From a bacterium SCSIO 12643 (GTDB taxonomy: Bacteria > Bacteroidota > Bacteroidia > Flavobacteriales_G > Salibacteraceae): a stretch of 64,000 nt of DNA. Shown here piece by piece: positions 26,624-36,121 of this stretch. The stretch is taken from NCBI GenBank assembly GCA_024398135.1, contig CP073750.1, forward strand, positions 2,170,001 to 2,234,000, given 5' to 3'. Position 1 is the first letter of the stretch; every line of letters starts with the position of its first letter. The position numbers and the translations under genes are program-made. The notes beneath the pieces are model-generated. The model was not told the DNA's origin, ran no database searches, and saw nothing but the letters and a program-made list of their open reading frames with translations.

Positions 26624-27603
26624 CAGTAAAAGTTCTCATCATAAGATTTAGCTCCATTGGAGATATTGTTTTGACAACTCCAGTAATTCGAAATGTGAAA
26701 GAGCAGTTGAATGACGGAGATGTGGAAGTGCATTACTTGACCAAGAGACAGTATAAGGGGATTCTGGAAAATAATCCCTACATTGATAAATTGCATTTTA
26801 TTGATGAAAAGGTAGCTCCGATTTTAGATGAGCTGAAAGATGAGTGCTTTCACTATATTTTTGATTTACATCGTAATCTGCGTTCCTCTCAGGTAAAGCG
26901 AGGTCTTGGGATTATGGATTTTACATTTAAAAAATATAATCTGCAAAAGTGGATTCTGGTGAATTTCAAGATCAACAAAATGCCGGATGTGCACATCGTG
27001 GACCGTTACATGGAAACCACAAAAGCATTTCAAATCGTAAATGATCAAAAAGGTTTGGATTATTATATTCCAAAGGTTGATGAGGTGAAATTGGATGTTT
27101 TCCCGAAAGAGTTTCAAAATGGATATATCGCTTTTGCTATTGGTGGACAACATCAGGGAAAAATTCTCCCAAATCATAAGATTGTGGAGATCTGCGATGG
27201 ATTGAAAACACCGGTGATATTGTTAGGGGGTAAGGAAGATGCGGAGAATGGAGATGCTATTGTTTCAAAGTCAAAGAGCCACGTTTACAATGCAGCTGGT
27301 AAGTTCAGTTTAAATCAGAGTGCTTCGATTTTACAGCAAGCTACAGCTGTGATTTCACATGATACCGGACTTATGCATATTGCATCTGCTTTAAAAAAGA
27401 AGGTGATCTCCATTTGGGGAGCAACCGTTCCAGAGTTCGGAATGTATCCGTATTTACCAGGGGCGGGATCTCAAATTATTGAGCCAAAAGGGGTTTCCAG
27501 ACCCTACTCTAAATTAGGAAATAAACAGTGGTATAAACCTGCGTTTAAAGGGATGGAAAAAATTGAAGTCAAAGAAGTCGTGGCAGCCGTAGAGCAGAAT
27601 TAA
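26620..27603 (+). CDS. Glycosyltransferase family 9 (heptosyltransferase-like)
   Basis: The 327-aa protein starts KVLIIRFSSIGDIVLTTPVI, the classic GT9 N-terminus, and has the donor-site region AVISHDTGLMHIASALKKKVISIWG (about 247-271). GT9 enzymes add heptose or related sugars to the lipopolysaccharide inner core. The acceptor and sugar are not predictable. It is coupled to nadD by ATGA, and its stop directly abuts the stop of the convergent radical SAM gene with no base between. Confidence 0.92.
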   Translation: MTVKVLIIRFSSIGDIVLTTPVIRNVKEQLNDGDVEVHYLTKRQYKGILENNPYIDKLHFIDEKVAPILDELKDECFHYIFDLHRNLRSSQVKRGLGIMDFTFKKYNLQKWILVNFKINKMPDVHIVDRYMETTKAFQIVNDQKGLDYYIPKVDEVKLDVFPKEFQNGYIAFAIGGQHQGKILPNHKIVEICDGLKTPVILLGGKEDAENGDAIVSKSKSHVYNAAGKFSLNQSASILQQATAVISHDTGLMHIASALKKKVISIWGATVPEFGMYPYLPGAGSQIIEPKGVSRPYSKLGNKQWYKPAFKGMEKIEVKEVVAAVEQN

Positions 27604-28614
27604 TTACATCCAGACTTTTGTTCCTTCTGTACAGTTTTGACAGATGTCAATGTTTTTTCGAGATTGAATAATTGCATTTCTAAACCCTTTATAAGTGTCA
27701 TTATGCCAAATGTCCTGAAATGTATGATTTTGTAGTGTGCCCATTTTGTATTTGGCATCTTTATCAAAACAACAAGGAACAATATCTCCATCCCAGGTTA
27801 TTACAGCGGAGTGCCAAAGTCTCCAACAATGATTTCTGAGTCTGTTTTTTATCTCGTAAGTCCCATCATCCTTCATCCGATATCTCGAATACTTTTGATC
27901 AGAAGGTAAAAGTGGACTTCCATTTTTGTAGTCGTAGATTTGAGCTGTTTTTAGGGCCACTTTATCTACACCCAATTCTTTGGCTAATCTATGAACTTCA
28001 TCAATTTGATGTTCATTATGTTTCACAACTAAAAACTGAAAAACAACTTGAGGAGTTTGAGAGTTTAGTCTTTTCTTCGCTTCCATAATGTTTCGAGTGC
28101 CTTCTAATACTTTATCCACTTTGCCATGAATTCTATATTGCTCATACACTTCCTGAGTTGTTCCATCCAAAGAAATAATCAAGCGATCTAAGCCAGAATG
28201 GACAATTTCTTTCGCAACCTTTTCATTGATGAAGTGTGCATTGGTTGATGTGGAAGTGAAAATTCCTTTTTCAGAAGCATATTTGACCATCTGAAGAAAA
28301 TGCTTATTGATAAAAGGTTCCCCTTGAAAGTAAAAAGTCAAATAGATCAGTTTTTTATGAATTTGACTGATGATTTTTTCAAAAAGTTCAGGACTTAGAT
28401 TTCCTGTGGGACGCGTAAACATTTTTAGCCCACTAGGACACTCCGGACAGCCCAGATTACATGCGGTAGTGGGTTCGATACTTAAGCTGATCGGTTCACC
28501 CCATTGAATGGGTTGACGTGTGATTCTGGAAGTATAGTAGCCTAAAATCAGAACCAATGCATTTAGAACCCTGGAAAAAGTTAGTTTTCGAATAAGATGA
28601 AAGCTTTCGCGCAT
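27604..28614 (-). CDS. Radical SAM/SPASM domain protein
   Basis: This 336-aa protein has a hydrophobic N-terminal segment (about 12-30), the cluster motif ACNLGCPECPSG (C-x3-C-x2-C), a partial TIM barrel with QGEPFINKHF and SLDGTTQEVYEQYRIHG, and a SPASM-type C-terminus. The latter shows CWRLWHSAVITWDGDIVPCC and a final DICQNC, so auxiliary Fe-S ligands are present. I use the Met at 28614 because a perfect -7 box (28630-28637) overlaps the earlier Met at 28632. SPASM enzymes modify peptides or sugars. No precursor peptide is visible nearby, and the substrate is unknown. Confidence 0.85.
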   Translation of the reverse strand: MRESFHLIRKLTFSRVLNALVLILGYYTSRITRQPIQWGEPISLSIEPTTACNLGCPECPSGLKMFTRPTGNLSPELFEKIISQIHKKLIYLTFYFQGEPFINKHFLQMVKYASEKGIFTSTSTNAHFINEKVAKEIVHSGLDRLIISLDGTTQEVYEQYRIHGKVDKVLEGTRNIMEAKKRLNSQTPQVVFQFLVVKHNEHQIDEVHRLAKELGVDKVALKTAQIYDYKNGSPLLPSDQKYSRYRMKDDGTYEIKNRLRNHCWRLWHSAVITWDGDIVPCCFDKDAKYKMGTLQNHTFQDIWHNDTYKGFRNAIIQSRKNIDICQNCTEGTKVWM

Positions 28615-28629
28615 TGATTTGATTTGATA

Positions 28630-28637
28630 CAAATTTA
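28630..28637 (-). promoter_or_regulatory. Candidate -7 element of the radical SAM gene
   Basis: On the minus strand TAAATTTG fits TAnnTTTG and ends 15 bp before the Met at 28614, which decides that start. The -33 element is not obvious. Confidence 0.4.
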
Positions 28638-28674
28638 TGTTTTAAAGCGAAATGTAATAGTGGCTGTAAAAGCT

Positions 28675-28682
28675 TAAGTTTG
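28675..28682 (+). promoter_or_regulatory. Candidate -7 element of ctlX
   Basis: TAAGTTTG fits TAnnTTTG and ends 16 bp before the ctlX ATG. No TTG at the expected distance. Confidence 0.4.
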
Positions 28683-28698
28683 GAACAAATAAAAATAG

Positions 28699-29607
28699 AT
28701 GAATCCGTATTTTACCTCCAGCATATTTATGGTTCGTCCGGCAAGTTTTGGGATGAACCCGGAAACTTCAGGAACCAATGCCTTTCAAAGCACTATTTTA
28801 ATGGATAAAGTTGATGTAATTCAGCAAAAAGCAGAATCCGAGTTTGATGCCATGGTAGATAGGATCAGAAAGCATGGTGTGAATGTCAAAGTATTTCAGG
28901 ATACTAAAGATCAAGTCAGACCAGATGCTGTTTTTCCGAATAATTGGATCTCAACACATCCTAATGGGCCGACTATCATTTATCCGATGTTGGCACCAAA
29001 TAGAAGGTTAGAAGTTAGAGAAGATGTAGTGGATTATGTCATGACTTCTGAAAAAGTAGATTTGACCTCCTTTGCTGAAAAAGAAGTGTTTTTGGAAGGA
29101 ACCGGATGCATGGTGATAGATCATCAAAAGGGAATTATTTATGTGGCAAGATCGCAAAGAGTAGATGATGAACTGGTAAAACAAGTAGCTGAGAAACTAA
29201 ATTTTTCCATTTGTAGTTTTCTAGCGACCGATCATCAAAACAATCCGATATACCATACAAATGTTGCTATGTTTGTAACGCACAGTCATGTGGGAATTGC
29301 ATTGGAAACAATCAAGGATGAAAAAGAAAGGTTCGAAGTAGTTCGAGCGATTGAAAGTTCCGGGAAAAAGGTTTTGGAATTGAGTTATTATCAAATAACC
29401 CAGTTTTCAGGAAATATGATTCAGTTGCAAGATGCGGATGGCCAGCTCGTTTTGGTAGCATCTTGTTCTGGATGGAACGCTTTGGATGAGCACCAGAAAG
29501 AAGAGTTAGAAAAGGAATCGAAAATTGTGGCAGTAGACATTCCGACCATTGAAATGTATGGTGGAGGGAGTGCCAGGTGCATGATTGCAGAGGTTTTTAG
29601 AGCATAA
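28699..29607 (+). CDS. ctlX: CtlX-type citrulline/arginine hydrolase
   Basis: The 302-aa protein has the amidinotransferase/arginine-deiminase pentein fold: N-terminal MVRPASFGMNPETSGTNAFQ, the substrate-binding VFPNNWISTHPNG, the EGTGCMVID strand, a HTNVAMFVT segment (catalytic His) and C-terminal MYGGGSARCMIAEVF with the catalytic Cys. The family is annotated as citrulline-utilisation hydrolase CtlX in Bacteroidota, which uses citrulline or arginine as a nitrogen source. It is 18 bp upstream of the S9 peptidase. Confidence 0.88.
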   Translation: MNPYFTSSIFMVRPASFGMNPETSGTNAFQSTILMDKVDVIQQKAESEFDAMVDRIRKHGVNVKVFQDTKDQVRPDAVFPNNWISTHPNGPTIIYPMLAPNRRLEVREDVVDYVMTSEKVDLTSFAEKEVFLEGTGCMVIDHQKGIIYVARSQRVDDELVKQVAEKLNFSICSFLATDHQNNPIYHTNVAMFVTHSHVGIALETIKDEKERFEVVRAIESSGKKVLELSYYQITQFSGNMIQLQDADGQLVLVASCSGWNALDEHQKEELEKESKIVAVDIPTIEMYGGGSARCMIAEVFRA

Positions 29608-29625
29608 ATAGAATAAAAGATAGAA

Positions 29626-32496
29626 ATGAGAATAATGATGAAATGGGCGTGGTTGGTTGCGTGTGTGTTGATCATAAATGTAGGTTTTGCCCAGGAGAAA
29701 AGAAGTTTAACACCGGAGGATATGCCGGGTTGGAAAAACTTGAGAGGAGTTAAAATTTCGAATGATGGAAAATGGTTAACCTATCAGGTGATTCCTAATG
29801 TTGGGGATGGGATTTTGCATCTTAAAAATCCGGATTCCGGGATTGAAAAACAATTTGAGAGGGGATATAAAGCGAAGTTTTCGGCTAAAAGTAATTACAT
29901 CGTTTTTATGATCAAGCCACATTTAGATTCTTTGAGAAAAGTAAAGTTGGATGAAGTGCCAAAATCCAAATGGCCGCAGGATACATTGGCGGTCTATGTA
30001 TTTGATCAGGATACTTTGATGAAGTTTGAAGGGGTGAAGTCGTTTAAGTTATCTGAGGAAGGTAGTGATTGGATGTCTTTCTACTATAAGAAACCCCAAA
30101 AAGAGAAAACACCTCCACCAGGTGGTAAAAAGAAAAAAAAGAAGAAAAAGTCAAAGAATACTCCGGCACCTAAGAGTAAGAAGAAGCCAATTAAAAGAAA
30201 GACGAGTGATTTGGTCTTGTTTCATCCAATAAGCGGAGAGACGAAAAAAATCAAAAATGTACAGGAATATAGCATTTCCAAGTATGGAAATAGCATGGGG
30301 TATATCCGTTCCTTTGGAGATACTATTGACAGTGTTGGTGTGTATTGGTTTAATAATATTACCGGAAATATAGATACTTCTTATGTTGGCCTGGGAAATG
30401 CAAAAAAGCCAACTTTTAGTGAAGATGGAGATCATTTTGTTTGGATTCAATCTGCCGATACCGGGAAAGTGAAAGCTTATTCTTTGTATACTACCAGAGG
30501 AAACAAAGGAACCAGAATTATAGTAGATACCAATGATAGAAATTTACCGGAAGGACATACGGTAAGTGAAAATGGACGCATTTATTTTTCCAGAGATGGT
30601 TCTAAAATATTTATAGGTACCGCAGAAAGGCCAGTGGAAGAACCAAAAGATAGTATTCCGGCAGACGAGAAATCTACTTTGGATGTATGGAGTTGGACAG
30701 ATCTGGAGCCACAGCCGATGCAATTATTAAAGAAGGCGCAAGAAGAAAAGAAAACCTACTTAGCGGTATTCCATATTGCTAGCCAAAAACTAGTGCCTTT
30801 GGGAAATGATTCTACCAGATACATTCAACCATTGATGGAAGGGGATAACAATTATGCATTGATGGTAGAGTCTAAAAAATATGATTTGTCTATGAGTTGG
30901 GCTTTTCCTTTTGCCAGAGATTACTATCGAATGGATTTGACCTCGGGAAAGAAAAAACTTATTGGTGAAGCCATTGGTTATAACTCTAATATTTCACCTT
31001 CAGGAAAGTACTTTGTGTATTTTGATGGTGAAGCAGGTATATGGTATTCTTTGGATATTGATACGGATACTAAAGTTGATATATCCAAGCCGTTGGTTAA
31101 AAATGGTCAGATTCTGGTTAATTTGGATTCTGAAATTCCGACTGCACCTTTTGCGTTCGGAATCGAAGGTTGGACCGATGGTGAAGCATGGGTTTTAGTG
31201 AAGACTAAATATGACATTTGGATGGTAGATCCTAAAGGAGAAAAAGAGCCAGTTGCTTTAACCAATGGAATGGCAGATGAAAAACACTTGGCAATAGATT
31301 TCGTGAATTTAGATAGAGATCACGATTATATTAAACTGGACTCTATGATGTTATTGGCTGCACAAAATGTAGATGATAATTCAGAAGGGATGATGTTGCG
31401 TTATCCTGAAGCTGAGAGAATTACGAATTTGATTTGGGGCGAAGAATCTATTTACCAATTCACCAGAGCAAAAGAAGCGAGTAGGTTCTTTTATCGATCA
31501 ATGAATTATATACAGTATCCGGATATTATATATTCTTCTAAGGTAAATGGAAACCCAATTGAAAGTCAGTTTAATAATTCTATAAAAGTATCCAATGTTC
31601 AGTCTCAACAAAACGATTTTTATTGGGGATTTGTAAAGAAACACTATTGGACAGATGAAAATGGGGTAGAACAAAAAGGATTGTTGTATTACCCTGAGAA
31701 TTTTGATGCAAGCAAGAAATATCCGGTGATGATTTATTTCTATGAAAAGTATTTTAGCTCTGAGTACCAGAGAAAACCATTTAGACCATCGCATTCTACG
31801 ATTTCTATTCCATTGTACACCAGTAATGGATATATGGTGTTTGTACCGGACATTCACTATGGAACAGGTCATCCTGGAAAAGATGCTTTGAATACTGTGG
31901 TAAGTGGCGCAAAATCTTTGCAAAAAATGGAATATGTAGACCCAGATAAAATGGCGATTCAAGGACAAAGTTGGGGCGGTTATCAAGTGGCGTATATTGT
32001 GACTCAGACAGATATGTTTACTGCAGCTATGGCGGGTGCTCCGGTAAGTAATATGACCTCTGCATACGGTGGAATCAGATGGGGCTCGGGTATGAGTAGA
32101 GAATTCCAGTATGAAAGAACACAAAGTAGAATTGGAGATCATTTATGGAATGCGCAGGACTTATATATCGAAAATTCACCATTGTTCTATCTTCCGAATG
32201 TGAAAACTCCATTATTGATTATGCACAATGATAAAGATGGGGCAGTTCCTTATTATCAGGGAATAGAGATGTTTATGGGGATGAGAAGGCTCCAAAAACC
32301 ATCATGGTTGTTGGTATATAATAACGAACAACATAATCTGAGAAAAATGCCAAACCGTTTGGATTTGAGTTTGAGAATGTTCCAATTCTTTAATCACTAT
32401 ATGAAAGGAGCACCAATGCCAAAATGGATGTCGGAGGGTGTTCCGGCAGTGGATAAAGGAAAAGATTATGGTTTCGAATTAGAAGAAAAGAAGTAA
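29626..32496 (+). CDS. S9 family prolyl-oligopeptidase-like peptidase, secreted
   Basis: The 956-aa protein has a signal peptide (about 1-22, INVGFAQ), a beta-propeller region (about 30-690) and a C-terminal alpha/beta hydrolase domain. Catalytic residues are visible: Ser in IQGQSWGGYQVAY (about 783), Asp in MHNDKDGAVPYYQG and His in YNNEQHNLRK. It likely cleaves peptides in the periplasm or at the surface. An Ala/Pro/Lys-rich insert around residues 165-190 includes a run of eight Lys, unlike most S9 enzymes. It is probably co-transcribed with ctlX. Confidence 0.92.
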   Translation: MRIMMKWAWLVACVLIINVGFAQEKRSLTPEDMPGWKNLRGVKISNDGKWLTYQVIPNVGDGILHLKNPDSGIEKQFERGYKAKFSAKSNYIVFMIKPHLDSLRKVKLDEVPKSKWPQDTLAVYVFDQDTLMKFEGVKSFKLSEEGSDWMSFYYKKPQKEKTPPPGGKKKKKKKKSKNTPAPKSKKKPIKRKTSDLVLFHPISGETKKIKNVQEYSISKYGNSMGYIRSFGDTIDSVGVYWFNNITGNIDTSYVGLGNAKKPTFSEDGDHFVWIQSADTGKVKAYSLYTTRGNKGTRIIVDTNDRNLPEGHTVSENGRIYFSRDGSKIFIGTAERPVEEPKDSIPADEKSTLDVWSWTDLEPQPMQLLKKAQEEKKTYLAVFHIASQKLVPLGNDSTRYIQPLMEGDNNYALMVESKKYDLSMSWAFPFARDYYRMDLTSGKKKLIGEAIGYNSNISPSGKYFVYFDGEAGIWYSLDIDTDTKVDISKPLVKNGQILVNLDSEIPTAPFAFGIEGWTDGEAWVLVKTKYDIWMVDPKGEKEPVALTNGMADEKHLAIDFVNLDRDHDYIKLDSMMLLAAQNVDDNSEGMMLRYPEAERITNLIWGEESIYQFTRAKEASRFFYRSMNYIQYPDIIYSSKVNGNPIESQFNNSIKVSNVQSQQNDFYWGFVKKHYWTDENGVEQKGLLYYPENFDASKKYPVMIYFYEKYFSSEYQRKPFRPSHSTISIPLYTSNGYMVFVPDIHYGTGHPGKDALNTVVSGAKSLQKMEYVDPDKMAIQGQSWGGYQVAYIVTQTDMFTAAMAGAPVSNMTSAYGGIRWGSGMSREFQYERTQSRIGDHLWNAQDLYIENSPLFYLPNVKTPLLIMHNDKDGAVPYYQGIEMFMGMRRLQKPSWLLVYNNEQHNLRKMPNRLDLSLRMFQFFNHYMKGAPMPKWMSEGVPAVDKGKDYGFELEEKK

Positions 32497-32506
32497 TAAG
32501 TTCTGG

Positions 32507-33085
32507 ATGAACGAACTTTTGAAAGAAATATCACAATGTCGCATTTGCGAATCGTATTTGACTCATGGTGTGCGTCCGGTTGTATTGGCGCACCCAAAGA
32601 GTCGAATTGTGGTTATTGGACAAGCTCCGGGGATAAAAGTTCATACTTCCGGAATCCCTTGGGATGATAAGAGTGGGGAGAATCTTCGTAATTGGATGGG
32701 AATTTCTAATGAAGATTTTTATACTCCTGAAAAAGTTGGGATTATGCCTATGGGGTTTTGTTATCCGGGAAAAGGTAAAACCGGAGATCTTCCACCAAGA
32801 ACAGAATGTGCCCCTCAATGGCATCAACCGTTGTGGGATAAAATGGATGATGTAGAATTAATTTTACTCATTGGAAAATATGCGCAGGATTATTATTTGA
32901 AAGGTCAAACAAAAAGGACCTTGACAGAGACTGTGAAATCGTATCAAGAGTATTTGCCAAAGCATTTTGTATTACCACACCCTTCCCCACGAAACAATAT
33001 CTGGCAAAAGAAAAATCCATGGTTTAAGCACGAGGTAATACCTGCATTAAAGCAGACCATATCGCATATTATGTCTTCTTATTAG
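32507..33085 (+). CDS. Uracil-DNA glycosylase superfamily protein with Fe-S cysteines
   Basis: This 192-aa protein has the UDG-fold motifs VIGQAPGIKVHTSGIPWDD (residues 36-54; motif A) and LPHPSPRNN (motif C). Four Cys at 11, 14, 85 and 101 give C-x2-C-x70-C-x15-C, close to the 4Fe-4S spacing of family 4/5 glycosylases. Motif A differs from known family 4 (GEAPG...PF) by Gln and HTSGIPWDD, so it may be a divergent branch. It would remove uracil or another damaged base. The stop overlaps the convergent permease gene by four bases. Confidence 0.82.
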   Translation: MNELLKEISQCRICESYLTHGVRPVVLAHPKSRIVVIGQAPGIKVHTSGIPWDDKSGENLRNWMGISNEDFYTPEKVGIMPMGFCYPGKGKTGDLPPRTECAPQWHQPLWDKMDDVELILLIGKYAQDYYLKGQTKRTLTETVKSYQEYLPKHFVLPHPSPRNNIWQKKNPWFKHEVIPALKQTISHIMSSY

Positions 33086-34326
33086 CTACGAATAGCTTCT
33101 ACCGGATCCTTTTTAGCGGCTTGCCATGCTGGAAATACCCCGGCAATGATTCCTATGATTACAGAAATAGAAATACCCAAAATGATATTCCCTGAAGTCA
33201 TCACCACTTCATATTCAGTGAATAGATTTACGGAGACCGATAGGATTGAAATTAGAATTAAACCAAATATTCCCCCAATTAAGGATAAGATCACTGACTC
33301 ACTCAAAAACTGAAAAAGGATAAATCCGTTTTTGGCACCAAGTGCTTTTTGAATTCCAATGATTCTGGTTCGTTCTCTCACCGAAACAAACATGATATTA
33401 GCAATACTTACGGCTCCTACCAGGATAGAGAATCCACCAATAATTCCTCCAAGCCAATTGATAAACCCAAAAAAGCCATCAAAACCTTCGGAGATGATAC
33501 TGATTTCATTTAATGCAAAATCATTTTGCGCACGCGGTTTTAATCTCCGTTCCGCACGCATAATTCCGGTAAGTTCATCTTTTAATGCCGCATTATTGAT
33601 GCCTTCTTTTGCTTTGACATAAATAGTTGGGTCTACACGTCTGGATTTGACATTCACCATGGTACGTGCATAATTCAATGGAAGCACGACATAGGGGTCA
33701 AGAGAAAAACCAATCATACTTTCGCCTTCGCGTTTAAACACTCCTATCACCTTGGCTTTACGTCCTCCGATTTTAATGGTTTTTCCTACGGCAGGAGTGT
33801 ACCCAAAGAGATCGAAAGCAATTTGATTTCCAATGACACAAACATTTGCTCCACTTCGAAGTTCTTTTTCTGTAAAATACCGTCCATTTTCAACTTCGAA
33901 ATTCCGAACTAAATCGTAACCTTTAGAAGCACCAATTATGATAGTGGATTCCACACTGTTTCTGGAAAACTGAACTGTCCTTGAAAAGTTACAGGTATAG
34001 GCACTTCCAGCAGCGTATTTAGAGTCTTTGGCAATGGCAACTTGTTCTTCCGGTGATGGATATGGACGAGCCATATAGTCCCACCAGTTATAAGCGCCTC
34101 CAAATTTCCAGGGCCATTTTTGGACAAAGATGACGTTGTCTCCCAGATCTTCTACGCTATTTCTAATTTTCAATTCTAAAGAGTCGACCAACGTAAAAAC
34201 CGTGATAATTGAGAAAATTCCAATTGTAATTCCTAGAAGAGAAAGTGTGGTTCTTAACTTGTTGGTTGATAATGCAGTAAGCGAAAACGAAATGCTCTCT
34301 AAAAAAAGTTTAATGTAAATTTCCAT
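33082..34326 (-). CDS. MacB/FtsX-type ABC transporter permease
   Basis: This 414-aa protein has an N-terminal helix (TLSLLGITIGIFSIITVFTLV), a MacB periplasmic core (about 50-280), three C-terminal helices and the closing FPAWQAAKKDPVEAIRS. The start is MEIYIKLF because that is the family N-terminus; the frame extends 49 codons upstream in an unlikely region. No ATPase gene adjoins it, so the partner lies elsewhere. MacB-type transporters export peptides, lipoproteins or toxins by mechanotransmission. Confidence 0.9.
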   Translation of the reverse strand: MEIYIKLFLESISFSLTALSTNKLRTTLSLLGITIGIFSIITVFTLVDSLELKIRNSVEDLGDNVIFVQKWPWKFGGAYNWWDYMARPYPSPEEQVAIAKDSKYAAGSAYTCNFSRTVQFSRNSVESTIIIGASKGYDLVRNFEVENGRYFTEKELRSGANVCVIGNQIAFDLFGYTPAVGKTIKIGGRKAKVIGVFKREGESMIGFSLDPYVVLPLNYARTMVNVKSRRVDPTIYVKAKEGINNAALKDELTGIMRAERRLKPRAQNDFALNEISIISEGFDGFFGFINWLGGIIGGFSILVGAVSIANIMFVSVRERTRIIGIQKALGAKNGFILFQFLSESVILSLIGGIFGLILISILSVSVNLFTEYEVVMTSGNIILGISISVIIGIIAGVFPAWQAAKKDPVEAIRS

Positions 34327-34479
34327 TTTTACTGCATTGGAGATCTTATCCAAAGATCTGTTTCTGTTGTGAACTAAAAAAACAAAACTAAAGAAGTCAA
34401 AGTTTCGTTCGTGACCGCTCGTAAATTGATAGCGACTTCCGTCACAAATAAAAAAGTGTAAAAAGATGTTCAAAACACG

Positions 34480-34508
34480 TTGAAAAACGTAATTTATTCA
34501 GACTTTTG
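34480..34508 (+). promoter_or_regulatory. Promoter of purH-mreBCD
   Basis: A -33 TTG (34480-34482) and -7 GACTTTTG (34501-34508; one mismatch to TAnnTTTG) are spaced by 18 bp. The -33 lies in a short inverted repeat (ACGTTGAAAAACGT) that could bind a regulator. The leader would be about 56 nt. Confidence 0.5.
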
Positions 34509-34570
34509 CACGTTGTCTTTCGGTAGCTAATTGGTTAAAATTGCTACTACTTCAAAATCAATTAAAAAGG

Positions 34571-36085
34571 ATGTCGGTAAAAATTAAAACTGCTTTAATA
34601 TCAGTATTTTATAAAGATGGTTTAGCGCCAATTGTAAAAAAATTAAATGAACTGGGAGTAGAAATACTCTCAACAGGTGGGACGCAAAAATTTATTGAGG
34701 AATTTGATATCCCGGTAACCCCTGTTGAAAGCTTGACAGGATACCCATCAATTTTGGGTGGAAGAGTAAAAACTTTACACCCTGCTGTATTTGGAGGAAT
34801 ACTTTCTCGAAGAGAGCTAGATAGTGATAAAGCACAATTGGAAGAGTACAAAATTCCTGAGATTGATTTGGTGATTGTGGATTTATATCCATTCGAAGAA
34901 ACTGTGGCTTCAGGAGCAAGTGAGCAGGATATTATCGAGAAGATTGATATTGGTGGGATTTCTTTGATTCGAGCAGCTGCAAAGAACTTTAAAGATGTTT
35001 TGATTGTGTCTTCAAGAAGTCAGTACGATGATGTGTTGAATGTGATTTCAGCGGGTGACGGAACTGTGGATTTAGCTACACGTAAGAAATATGCAGGAGA
35101 AGCTTTCGATGTCTCATCGCATTATGATTCGCATATCTACAAATATTTTAATCCGGAATCAGATTCGCTTAAGTTAAGTGAGCGGAACCAACAAGTCTTG
35201 AGATACGGAGAAAATCCACACCAAAAAGGATACTTCTACGGGAAAATGGACGAGTTGTTCGATAAGAAGAACGGAAAAGAATTAAGCTATAACAATTTGT
35301 TGGATGTTGATGCGGCTGTAAATCTTATTGCAGATTATGATGATTGTACCTGTGCAATCTTAAAACATAACAACGCTTGTGGATTGGCAACAAGAGAAAC
35401 TGTTGTGGATGCGTTCAAAGATGCTTTGGCTGGAGACCCAATATCAGCGTTTGGAGGAATTATTATTACCAACCGTGAAGTAGATTTAGCGACTGCAACG
35501 GAAATCGATAAGATTTTCTATGAAGTAGTAATTGCGCCATCATTTAGCGAAGACGCATTGGCTTTATTATCGGCTAAGAAAAACAGAATTATTTTGGTTC
35601 AAAAAGAAACTTCAATGTCTGGCCAAATGGTACGTACGGCATTAAACGGGTTCTTGGTTCAGGATAAAGATGTAAGTACTCAGGTTGCGGATGATTTAAA
35701 AGTGGTAACAAAATTAGCACCTACCGGAGATCAGGTGGATGATTTGTTATTTGCGAATAAGTTGGTGAAACATACCAAATCAAATACAATCGTATTGGCT
35801 AAAGATGGTCAGTTGTTGGCAAGTGGAACAGGGCAAACCTCAAGAGTAGATGCATTGAAACAGGCGATTTTAAAAGCGCAGTCTTTCGGATTTGATTTAT
35901 CAGGTGCGGTGATGGCTTCGGATGCTTTCTTCCCGTTTGCAGACTGTGTAGAAATTGCGAATGAAGTGGGAATTAAAACAGTGATCCAACCAGGAGGTTC
36001 AATTAAAGATAATTTGTCAATCGAGTTTTGTGATAACAACGAAATGTCAATGGTAATGACGGGAGTGCGTCATTTTAAACATTAA
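34571..36085 (+). CDS. purH: Bifunctional AICAR transformylase/IMP cyclohydrolase
   Basis: This 504-aa protein catalyses the last two steps of IMP synthesis. The N-terminal MGS-like cyclohydrolase domain has ALISVFYKDGL, ILSTGGTQKFI, GGRVKTLHPAVFGGIL and DLVIVDLYPFE. The C-terminal transformylase domain has LRYGENPHQKGYFY, LKHNNACGLA and SDAFFPFADCVE. The start is at MSVKIKTALISVF; the frame extends ten codons upstream. It is 36 bp upstream of mreB and is likely co-transcribed with the shape operon, a linkage common in Bacteroidota. Confidence 0.97.
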   Translation: MSVKIKTALISVFYKDGLAPIVKKLNELGVEILSTGGTQKFIEEFDIPVTPVESLTGYPSILGGRVKTLHPAVFGGILSRRELDSDKAQLEEYKIPEIDLVIVDLYPFEETVASGASEQDIIEKIDIGGISLIRAAAKNFKDVLIVSSRSQYDDVLNVISAGDGTVDLATRKKYAGEAFDVSSHYDSHIYKYFNPESDSLKLSERNQQVLRYGENPHQKGYFYGKMDELFDKKNGKELSYNNLLDVDAAVNLIADYDDCTCAILKHNNACGLATRETVVDAFKDALAGDPISAFGGIIITNREVDLATATEIDKIFYEVVIAPSFSEDALALLSAKKNRIILVQKETSMSGQMVRTALNGFLVQDKDVSTQVADDLKVVTKLAPTGDQVDDLLFANKLVKHTKSNTIVLAKDGQLLASGTGQTSRVDALKQAILKAQSFGFDLSGAVMASDAFFPFADCVEIANEVGIKTVIQPGGSIKDNLSIEFCDNNEMSMVMTGVRHFKH

Positions 36086-36109
36086 AAAGTCGCATGAACA
36101 CACATAAAT

Positions 36110-36115
36110 AAGGAG
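36110..36115 (+). promoter_or_regulatory. Shine-Dalgarno-like site before mreB
   Basis: AAGGAG ends six bases before the mreB ATG. This is a notably strong Shine-Dalgarno sequence for a phylum that rarely uses them. Confidence 0.6.
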
Positions 36116-36121
36116 AAATAT

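Noticed and set aside
31498-32142. 214-aa open frame antisense to the S9 peptidase
   Set aside because: It is basic and low in recognisable motifs, lies fully inside the catalytic domain of a clear gene and has no promoter; a shadow of biased codon use.
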